Below, in pieces: positions 1-7,692 of a stretch of DNA of 12,715 bases. The stretch's first letter is position 1. Every line of letters begins with the position of its first letter. Origin of the DNA: Rubritepida sp. (GTDB lineage Bacteria; Pseudomonadota; Alphaproteobacteria; Acetobacterales; Acetobacteraceae); the NCBI GenBank assembly GCA_007129145.1, contig SKWC01000439.1, positions 1-12,715 on the forward strand, read 5' to 3'. The notes beneath the pieces were generated by a model that saw only the letters and a list, made by a program, of their open reading frames with translations, did not search any database and was not told the origin of the DNA. The position numbers and the translations under genes are program-made.

Positions 1-288
1 CTGCCCGACAGCTACCGCGCCCGCCTGGCCGCGCTGCTGCGGCAGAACCTGCGCTATCCGGTCCTGGCGCGCGAACGCGGGCTGGAAGGCGAGGTGCTGG
101 TGCAGTTCCGCGTCGGGCGCGACGGCTCGGTGCGGGGCGTTCAGGTGATGCGCAGCAGCGGGGTCAACGCCTTCGATTCCGAGGCGGTGGCGCTGCTCGG
201 CCGCGTCTCGCCGCTGCCCGCGCTGCCCTCGGCCTGGCCGGCCGATGAAGCCCTGTTTGCCGCACCCATCCGTTTTTCACTGCGCTGA
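1..288 (+). CDS. TonB-family energy transducer, C-terminal domain (5' end outside window)
   Basis: The frame is open from base 1 to TGA at 286-288, giving 95 residues of a gene that begins upstream. The readable part matches a TonB C-terminal domain. It has a basic helix followed by an LRYP segment, then EGEVLVQFRVGRDGSV, then a VMRSSG turn and a final strand ending APIRFSLR. This domain reaches across the periplasm to the TonB box of outer-membrane receptors and passes on inner-membrane proton-motive energy, usually with ExbB and ExbD. The proline-rich linker and N-terminal anchor are not in the window. The downstream hemP and heme-receptor remnants on the same strand suggest a transducer dedicated to heme or iron uptake. 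An internal ATG at 94 falls inside the domain and is not the real start. Family assignment is strong; substrate specificity is inferred from context. Confidence 0.85.
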   Translation: MPDSYRARLAALLRQNLRYPVLARERGLEGEVLVQFRVGRDGSVRGVQVMRSSGVNAFDSEAVALLGRVSPLPALPSAWPADEALFAAPIRFSLR

Positions 289-323
289 GGTCCCGAATGA
301 ACCCGCCCTCGCTCCCTTCCTAA

Positions 324-521
324 TTGCAAAAGACTCGCATTCTCGATAATCTCTCGCGGCATGCCGGAGACCCTGCAAACCCGCCGCCATCCGCGGCCAC
401 GCCACGCCGCATCGCCAGTACCGATCTGCTGCGCGGCGGCGCGGAGGTGGAGATCGCCCATGGCGAGGACATCCACCGGCTGCGCCACACAAGGGCGGGA
501 ACGCTGATCCTCACGAAATAG
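324..521 (+). CDS. hemP: hemin uptake protein HemP (start uncertain, possible frameshift)
   Basis: The C-terminal ~36 residues are a clear HemP domain: I-S-x-DLL-x-GG, then EVEIAHGEDIHRLRH, ending TRAGTLILTK before TAG at 519-521. HemP is a small protein commonly encoded beside TonB-dependent heme receptors, where it supports heme uptake. The start is a problem. TAA lies at 321-323, and the only standard start codon in frame before the domain is TTG at 324. That TTG has no ribosome binding site and overlaps the Fur-like box. A more natural start would be ATG at 361, which lies in another frame. Adding one base near 388 would join it to the HemP frame and give about 53 residues, a normal size. 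The gene may therefore carry a one-base deletion, like its neighbour hemR. The domain call is firm; whether the gene is intact is not. Confidence 0.7.
   Translation: MQKTRILDNLSRHAGDPANPPPSAATPRRIASTDLLRGGAEVEIAHGEDIHRLRHTRAGTLILTK
326..344 (+). promoter_or_regulatory. Fur-box-like operator upstream of hemP
   Basis: The 19 bases gcaaaagactcgcattctc match the classical Fur consensus (GATAATGATAATCATTATC) at 11 of 19 positions by my hand alignment, including the CATT-TC right end. The site is AT-richer than its surroundings and lies just before the HemP domain and the TonB-dependent heme receptor, where an iron-responsive operator is expected. Binding could be by Fur, or by another alphaproteobacterial iron regulator such as Irr; the sequence alone does not separate them. 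Confidence 0.45.
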
Positions 522-632
522 GCGCCCCGCTCACACCCGAAACCACGCGCCGCCAGCACGCCAGGCCCGACCCAGCCCGCCAGCCCAGCGCCCCGACCGT
601 CCCCGCCCGCCGGGGGGACCCACGGGGACGAC

Positions 633-1866
633 ATGCTGGCCCGATTCCGCCTGTGGCTGCTCGCCACCCCCGCCCTCATCATCCTGCCCGCCGCCGCCCA
701 GGAGCCAGCGGGGATCCTCTCGCCCACGCCGCTCGACACCATTACCGGCGCCGCGACCGGCACGCCGCAGGTGCCGGCGACGTGACCGCACCCCTCAGCG
801 TCGTGCCGCGCGTCGAACTGCTGCGCCGCCAGCCTGCAGGGCATCATCGGTGACCTGCCGGGCGTGGAGGCCGGTGGCATCGCGCGCGCCAGCGTGCAGC
901 AGCCGCAGATCCGCAGCCTGGGCGGCGACCGCGTGATCGTCACGCTGGACGGGGTGCGGCAGAACTTCAACTCCGGCCACCGCGGCCGCTTCTTCTTCGA
1001 GCCCGAGCTGCTGCGCCAGGTGGATGTGCTGCGCGGCCCCGCCTCCATGCTCTATGGCTCGGGCGCGATCGGCGGCGTGATCGCGCTGCGCACCACCGAG
1101 GCCGCGGACATCATCCGCCCCGGCCGCGCCACCGGCTTCCTGCTCTCGCAGGGGTACGACACCAATGGCGGGCGCTGCCGCAGCACCGCGGCCGGCGCCT
1201 TCCGCGAGGGGCAGGTGGACGGGCTGATCGCCTACACCCGCAACGCCGGCAACAACCTCGTGGATGGCGCGGGCCGCACCATCCCCTTCACTGACCCCAC
1301 CACCCAGACCCTGCTGGCGCGCGGCGGCTGGTCGCCCCGGCCGGGGATGCCCCTCGGGCTCAGCGTGCTGAACCGCTGGGAGGACCAGGTCATCCCCGCG
1401 GCGGCAAACACCTTCGACACCAGCAACATCACCGACCGCCGCCTCGGCGCGATGCAGATCGCGCTCGACTTCGCCTGGGCCCCGCCGGACAATCCCTGGC
1501 TCGACCTGCGCGCCAACCTCTACCGCAACGCGGTGGACATCCGCGAACAGCGCATCATCCCCAATGACGGCAGGCGCGACACCACCGAACTCGAGACCTG
1601 GGGCTTCTCGCTGCAGAACACCGCGCGCTTCAGCCTGCTGGCCGATCAACGCCACGCCCTGACCTTCGGCGTGGATGGCTACCGCGACACGCAGCGCGGC
1701 ACCCGCAACGGCGCCCCGCGGCCGCAATTCCCGCGCGCCGGGCAGGATGTGCTGGGCGTGTTCATGCAGAACGAGATCACCTGGGGCCGCGCCACCATCC
1801 TGGCGGGGCTGCGCTACGACCGCTTCGAGCAGAGCGCGCGCCGCCTGCCCTCCCGCACATCGGCAG
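633..1866 (+). pseudogene. TonB-dependent heme/hemoglobin receptor, frameshifted and truncated
   Basis: ATG 633 follows a GGGGAC ribosome binding site. It opens a signal peptide of ~22 residues (hydrophobic core LWLLATPALIILPAAAQ), then a possible TonB box (LDTITGAAT). The plug domain follows with IRSLGGDRVIVTLDGVRQN, an RGRFFFEPELLRQVDVLRGP segment and SMLYGSGAIGGVIAL, typical of heme/hemoglobin-type receptors. The start of the beta barrel is present up to LAGLRYDRFEQSAR. The reading frame stops at TGA 783-785. Residues VTAPLSVVPRVELLRRQP are encoded in another frame (782-835), and from ~828 the original frame resumes with ASLQGIIGDLPGVEAGG. About 410 codons remain of a family usually near 700; most of the barrel is missing beyond ~1866, where IS-like sequence begins. 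The product cannot form a working receptor. The frame resumes cleanly, so the lesions look recent. Confidence 0.8.
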
Positions 1867-1987
1867 TGGCCTGCCCCCATCGGGTGGTCCGCTGTCAATC
1901 TTGATGCATGGTCGGTTTGAGCGCCACGTCGGGTGCGGTTCTTGAAGGTGAAGCGGGCCAGAGCACGCTCTCGGGCGCGGGTGGCCG
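1867..1987 (-). mobile_element. remnant of an IS3-type insertion sequence (transposase C-terminal tail plus end)
   Basis: On the minus strand, 1987 down to 1895 encodes RPPAPESVLWPASPSRTAP and ends PTMHQD before TGA (1895-1897). An RPPAPE motif followed by a Pro/Ser/Thr-rich tail ending near PTMH resembles the extreme C-terminus of many IS3-family DDE transposases, where a GYRPPAPE motif follows the catalytic domain. After the stop, ~28 bp runs to a possible element end at 1867 (plus strand tggcctgcccccatcggg), which begins with TG as IS3-family ends do. The catalytic domain, the other end and any target duplication are missing, so the element cannot move. It lies exactly between the broken receptor gene and the broken ABC ATPase gene. 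The family assignment is from memory of the motif and is moderate. Confidence 0.55.
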
Positions 1988-2122
1988 GCCGCCGAGGTGC
2001 TGACCCCCGCGGTGGTCGGGCGCGCCTATGGGCTGCGGGTGCGCCGCGTGCCCGATGCCGGACGCATCATCCTGGTGCCCGATGCGGGCGACGGGCCGCC
2101 GCTGGCCGCCGCCGCGGAGTGA
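1988..2122 (+). pseudogene. hmuV: 3' end of heme ABC transporter ATP-binding protein (HmuV-like)
   Basis: From ~1988 the plus strand reads AAEVLTPAVVGRAYGLRV, then RRVPDAGRIILVPD, and ends at TGA 2120-2122. This is the usual tail of FecE/HmuV-type ATPases of the heme and siderophore ABC transporters, where a G-P-P-A-E-V-L-T-P segment is followed by an AYG-V-R strand and a closing hydrophobic strand. Walker A, signature and Walker B regions are absent because only about 44 codons remain. HmuV normally powers heme import through HmuU with binding protein HmuT, encoded downstream of the heme receptor, so a remnant here fits the locus. No start or promoter is visible. The fragment is too short to exclude another iron-siderophore ATPase. 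Confidence 0.6.
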
Positions 2123-2132
2123 GGGGAGGGGC

Positions 2133-3278
2133 CTAGCGCCCCAGCCCCTCGAAGAAATCCTTCACCTTGGCGAAGAAGCCCTCGCTCTGAGGGCTGGAAT
2201 TGCCCGCCTGGGCGGCCTCGGCCTCGAAGGCCTCCAGCAATTCGCGCTGGCGGGCCGAGAGGTTCTGCGGCGTCTCGACCACCACCTGGACATACATGTC
2301 CCCGCGCGCGGCGCTGCGCAGCACCGAGAAGCCCTTGCCGCGCATGCGGAAGTTGTCGCCGGTCTGGGTTCCGGGCGGGATCTTCACCGAGGCGCGGGTG
2401 CCGTCTATGGCGGGGACCTCCACCGCGCCGCCGAGTGCGGCCTGGGTCATGCGCAGCGGCACGCGCACCAGCACATTCGGGCCCTCGCGCTGGAAGATCG
2501 GGTGCGGCCGCACCGCGACATCCACATACAGGTCGCCCGCGGGCGCGCCGCGCAGCCCCGCCTCGCCCTCGCCGGAGAGGCGGATGCGCGTGCCATCCTC
2601 CACGCCAGGGGGGATGGTGACGTTCAGCGTGCGGTCGCGGTGCACCCGGCCCGCGCCCGCGCAGACCTTGCAGGGATTCTTGATGATGCTGCCCGAGCCG
2701 CCGCAGGTGGGGCAGGTTCGCTCGACCAGAAAGAAGCCCTGCTGGGCGCGGATCTTGCCGGTGCCGCGGCAGGCGGTGCAGTTCTGCACATTGGCCTTGC
2801 CGCCCTCCGCCCCCGTGCCCGTGCAGGCGTCGCACTGCACCGATGACGGGACGCGGACGGTTTTCTTCGTCCCCGCGAAGGCTTCTTCCAGCGTGATCGC
2901 GATCTCCTGGCGCAGGTCGGCGCCGCGCCCGCTGGGCCCGCGGCCGCCACCGGCACGCCCGCCGAAACGGCCGAACATCTCCTCGAAGATGTCCTCGAAG
3001 CCGCCGCCGCCGAAGCCGCCCGCGCCCGCACCGGGCCCGCCGCCCATGCCGCCCTCGAAGGCGGCATGGCCGAAGCGGTCATAGGCGGCGCGCTTCTCGG
3101 CGTCCTTCAGCGCGTCATAGGCCTCGTTCACCTCCTTGAACCGCGCCTCGGCGCTCGCGTCGCCGGGGTTGCGGTCGGGGTGGTACTTCATGGCCAGCTT
3201 GCGGAAGGCCTTCTTGAGCTGGTCGTCCGTCGCGTCGCGGCCGACCTCCAGCACCTCGTAATAGTCGCGTTTTGACAT
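2133..3278 (-). CDS. dnaJ: chaperone DnaJ (Hsp40)
   Basis: This 381-residue protein has the full type I DnaJ layout. The J domain (~5-70) carries HPD at 33-35, which triggers ATP hydrolysis by DnaK. A Gly/Phe-rich linker spans ~75-120. The zinc-binding domain has four CxxCxGxG repeats with cysteine pairs at 149/152, 167/170, 189/192 and 203/206. The C-terminal substrate-binding domain follows (VTIPPGVEDGTRIRLSGEGE, then GDLYVDVAVRPHPIFQREG). Length is normal and no key residue is missing. It binds unfolded proteins in the cytoplasm and delivers them to DnaK. ATG 3278 follows a weak GAGAC ribosome binding site. The gene lies 81 bp downstream of dnaK in the same direction, the usual operon order. 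It converges on the hmuV remnant, with only 10 bp between the two stops and no obvious terminator. Confidence 0.97.
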   Translation of the reverse strand: MSKRDYYEVLEVGRDATDDQLKKAFRKLAMKYHPDRNPGDASAEARFKEVNEAYDALKDAEKRAAYDRFGHAAFEGGMGGGPGAGAGGFGGGGFEDIFEEMFGRFGGRAGGGRGPSGRGADLRQEIAITLEEAFAGTKKTVRVPSSVQCDACTGTGAEGGKANVQNCTACRGTGKIRAQQGFFLVERTCPTCGGSGSIIKNPCKVCAGAGRVHRDRTLNVTIPPGVEDGTRIRLSGEGEAGLRGAPAGDLYVDVAVRPHPIFQREGPNVLVRVPLRMTQAALGGAVEVPAIDGTRASVKIPPGTQTGDNFRMRGKGFSVLRSAARGDMYVQVVVETPQNLSARQRELLEAFEAEAAQAGNSSPQSEGFFAKVKDFFEGLGR

Positions 3279-3305
3279 CGTCTCAGCCCGCGGCCGGATG
3301 GGGAT

Positions 3306-3333
3306 GCGCCCGGACCAGGTCCGGTCCGGGCGC
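3306..3333 (-). terminator. perfect 11-bp stem-loop between dnaK and dnaJ
   Basis: The arms gcgcccggacc (3306-3316) and ggtccgggcgc (3323-3333) pair perfectly around a 6-base loop. It lies 27 bp beyond the dnaK stop and 28 bp before the dnaJ start. No T-run follows in the direction of transcription, so it is not a classical intrinsic terminator. It could be a partial attenuator or an RNA-processing or stability element that lowers dnaJ relative to dnaK. The structure is seen directly; the role is inferred. Confidence 0.5.
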
Positions 3334-3359
3334 GCGCTGCGTCATCCTGCGGGGCCGCA

Positions 3360-5282
<1,923 letters not shown>

Positions 5283-5291
5283 ATGAGCCTG

Positions 5292-5296
5292 CTCCT
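5292..5296 (-). promoter_or_regulatory. ribosome binding site of dnaK
   Basis: On the minus strand AGGAG lies 9 bases before the ATG at 5282. It fixes the dnaK start and agrees with the conserved N-terminus MSKVIGIDLGTTNS. Confidence 0.75.
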
Positions 5297-5386
5297 TTGC
5301 GGCGGTCCCGGCCGGCCCCTGTCAGGCACCGGGGAGGACCCCTGTTGCTTCACCCGCGCCCCATGCGCGGCCCGTCTGCCCTGCCC

Positions 5387-5415
5387 ATGTATTGAGCAGC
5401 GCGCCGCGGCACAAG
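5387..5415 (-). promoter_or_regulatory. possible heat-shock (sigma-32) promoter of dnaK
   Basis: On the minus strand CTTG (5415-5412) is followed after 18 bases by AATACAT (5393-5387). This resembles the alphaproteobacterial heat-shock promoter pattern (CTTG, 17-18 bases, then a TATNT-like -10). It lies ~105 bp upstream of dnaK, leaving a leader of ~100 bases. The -10 is imperfect and the match was found by eye. No CIRCE repeat (TTAGCACTC-N9-GAGTGCTAA) is present, so HrcA control is not indicated here. Confidence 0.35.
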
Positions 5416-5453
5416 GGCGTGGGCGGGGCGAATTCGCGGCCCGCTGCCACGGG

Positions 5454-6665
5454 TCAGCGCATTCCCTCGCAGAATCGGCGGATGCGCCGGCAGGCCTCGG
5501 CCAGGTTCTCGTCCGAGGTGGCGAAGCTGATGCGGAAATGGCCCGGGAACATGAAGGCCTGGCCCTGCACCGTGGCCACACCCTCCTCCTCGAGCAGGGC
5601 GAGGACGAAATCCTCGTCATTCTCGATTCGCTTCCCGCCACGGGTGGTGCGCACTAGGCAGGCGGTCATGTCGGGGAAGGCGTAGAAGGCGCCCTCGGGG
5701 CTGTGGCAGCGCAGCCCGGGCGTGCTGTCCAGCATCGCGACCACCGCGTCGCGCCGGCGCTCATAGGCGGCGCGCATCGCCTCCGTCGGCTCCTGCGTGC
5801 CGGTCAGCGCGGCGATGGCCGCCGCCTGCGCGATGGAGCAGGTGTTGGAGGTGGACTGGCCCTGCAGCTTGTCCATCGCCTTCACCAGCGCGCGCGGGGC
5901 GGCGCCGAAGCCGATGCGCCAGCCGGTCATCGCATAGGCCTTGGAGCAGCCGTTCATCGTCACGCAGCGCTCACGCAGCCGAGGCTCGGCCTGGGCCATG
6001 GTGGCGAATTGCCGGCCATCCTAGATCAGCTTCTCGTAGATGTCGTCGCTGAACACCCAGACCTGCGGGTGGCGCATCAGCACCTCGCCCAGCGCGCGCA
6101 GTTCCTCGACCGAATACAACGCACCCGAGGGGTTGCACGGGCTGTTCAGGATCAGCCACTTGGTGCGCGGGGTGATGGCGGCCTCCAGCTGTTCCGGCGT
6201 CAGCTTGAAGCCCTGGTTGGGCCCGCAGGGCAGCAGCACCGGCTTGCCCTCGGCCATGCCCACCATGTCCGGGTAGGACACCCAGGCCGGGGTGGGGATG
6301 ATCGCCTCGTCGCCCGGGTTGATGGTGGCGATGATCGCGTCATAGATCACCTGCTTGCCGCCGGTGGCGACGATGATCTCCTCCGGCGCATAGTCCAGCC
6401 CGCTGTCGCGCTTGAACTTCTCGCAAACCGCGCGGCGCAGCGCGAGCGTGCCGGCCACGTCGGTGTAGCGCGTCTCGCCCGCCTCGATGGCCGCGATCGC
6501 CGCGTCCTTGATGTGGCGCGGCGTGTCGAAATCCGGCTCTCCGGAGGAGATGGCCAGCACATCCTTGCCCTGCGCCTTCAGCCCCTGGCTGAGCGTGCGC
6601 ATCGCCGTGGTGCGCGAGGGCGAGATGCGGTTGAGGCGGTCGGCGATGAAGCCCGTGTCGGTCAT
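5454..6665 (-). pseudogene. class I PLP-dependent aminotransferase (aspartate aminotransferase-like) with internal amber codon
   Basis: A 404-codon frame runs from ATG 6665 to TGA 5454-5456, broken only by TAG at 6021-6023 (codon 215). The first part (214 residues) holds substrate- and PLP-contact motifs: SSGEPDFDTP, ATGGKQVIYDA, the NSPCNPSG turn and SDDIYEKLI. The second part holds the Schiff-base lysine in NGCSKAYAMTGWRIG (Lys about 242) and the C-terminal small domain ending FRISFATSDENLAEACRRIR. Homologues usually read YEKL-x-YDG, so the stop replaces what is probably a tyrosine codon (TAC or TAT). Neither half alone has a full active site. The family transfers amino groups between aspartate or related amino acids and 2-oxo acids. 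The gene starts 11 bp after the upstream binding-protein gene, so it is probably the last gene of that operon. It could be a true nonsense mutation, a read-through case, or a sequence error. Confidence 0.85.
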
Positions 6666-6676
6666 GATGGGTCCGG

Positions 6677-7666
6677 TCAGGTCGCGGGGCGGAGGTTGGC
6701 GCGCTGCACCACGTCGCGGTAGGTGTTGAATTCCTGGGCTATGAAGGCGGCGGTGGTCTCGGGCGTGCTGTCGGTGACCGCATCCACCCCCGCGGCCGCC
6801 AGGCGGTCGCGCACCGCTGGCACGGCCAGCGCTTGGCTGATCGCGGCATTGATGCGCCGCGCGAGCGCCGGCTCCATCCCGGCCGGGCCGACCAGCACGT
6901 TCCAGGTGGAGGTCTGGAAGCCCTCCAGCCCTGCCTCGCGCAGGGTGCCGAGGTCCGGGAAGCCCGGATGCCGCTCGGGCGTGGAGACCGCGAGGCCGCG
7001 GAACTGCCCCGCCGCGAAGCCCGGCGAGAGCGAGGCGATGGGTTCCCAGGCGTAGTGGATCTCGCCGGTGCCCAGCGCCGCCGCCACGCCTGCGCCGCCG
7101 CGATAGGGCACATGGACGGCGCGCAGCCCGCCGGCGGTGAGGTTCATCAGCTCACCCGTCAGATGGCCGATGCTGCCCGCGCCCGAGCTGCCCCAGGAGG
7201 CCGCGCCGGGATTGGCGCGGATCCAGGCGATCAGTTCCGCCGCGCTGCGATGCGGCGAGGCGCTGGGCACCGCGAGTGCCAGCGGCGCGCGGCCCATGAT
7301 GGCGATGGGCGTGAAATCCGCCACAGGGTCATAGGGGGTGGTGTCGGGCTGCAGCGCCGGCACCGTGCCATGGGTGGACGGCGTGGCGAGCAGCAGCGCA
7401 TGCCCGTCGGGCGCCTGGCGGCGCACATGGTTGGCGCCGATGGTCCCGCCGGCGCCGGCGCGGTTCTCCACCACCATGCGGCCCGGCCCGCCCAGCGCGG
7501 GGGCGGCGTGCTCGGCCACCAGCCGCGCCAGCAGGTCGGCCGAGCCGCCCGGCTGGAAGGGAACGGTGATGACGACGGGCTGGCTCGGCCAGCCGCCTTG
7601 CGCCCGGGCCGCTCCGGCCCCGGTGGCCAGGACCAGCCCGGCCAATGTGCTGCGACGCGTGATCAT
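6677..7666 (-). CDS. Bug/TctC-family tripartite tricarboxylate transporter substrate-binding protein (1)
   Basis: This 329-residue periplasmic solute-binding protein has an N-terminal export signal MITRRSTLAGLVLATGAGA. The signal contains a twin-arginine (RRSTL), so Sec or Tat export is possible, with cleavage probably after ARA. Family motifs are ITVPFQPGGSADLLARL, MVVENRAGAGGTIGANHV, APDGHALLLAT, HVPYRGGAGVAAALG and RGLAVSTPERHPGFPDL. The frame is open much further upstream, into the preceding gene. ATG 7666 is chosen because it starts the signal peptide and has GGGAGGG seven bases before it. The family captures carboxylates and related organic anions for TctAB-type permeases. No membrane partner is encoded here, so it is an orphan binding protein. 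It lies 26 bp after a second family member and 11 bp before the aminotransferase. The ligand is unknown; the hydantoinase context suggests a cyclic amide or its product. Confidence 0.93.
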   Translation of the reverse strand: MITRRSTLAGLVLATGAGAARAQGGWPSQPVVITVPFQPGGSADLLARLVAEHAAPALGGPGRMVVENRAGAGGTIGANHVRRQAPDGHALLLATPSTHGTVPALQPDTTPYDPVADFTPIAIMGRAPLALAVPSASPHRSAAELIAWIRANPGAASWGSSGAGSIGHLTGELMNLTAGGLRAVHVPYRGGAGVAAALGTGEIHYAWEPIASLSPGFAAGQFRGLAVSTPERHPGFPDLGTLREAGLEGFQTSTWNVLVGPAGMEPALARRINAAISQALAVPAVRDRLAAAGVDAVTDSTPETTAAFIAQEFNTYRDVVQRANLRPAT

Positions 7667-7673
7667 TTGCGTT

Positions 7674-7680
7674 CCCTCCC
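7674..7680 (-). promoter_or_regulatory. strong ribosome binding site fixing the start of the Bug protein at 7666
   Basis: Minus-strand GGGAGGG with a 7-base spacer to ATG 7666. It rules out the much longer in-frame extension that runs upstream through the neighbouring gene. Confidence 0.75.
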
Positions 7681-7692
7681 GTGTCCGGCGGA

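Noticed and set aside
795..1898. 367-codon open frame on the minus strand
   Set aside because: It is antisense to the receptor remnant and has no domain. Its first codons lie in the IS remnant, but in a different frame from the transposase tail.
1933..2136. 67-codon plus-strand frame over the IS/hmuV junction
   Set aside because: It is in a different frame from both the transposase tail (minus strand) and the HmuV tail; its composition is Arg/Gly/Ala noise.
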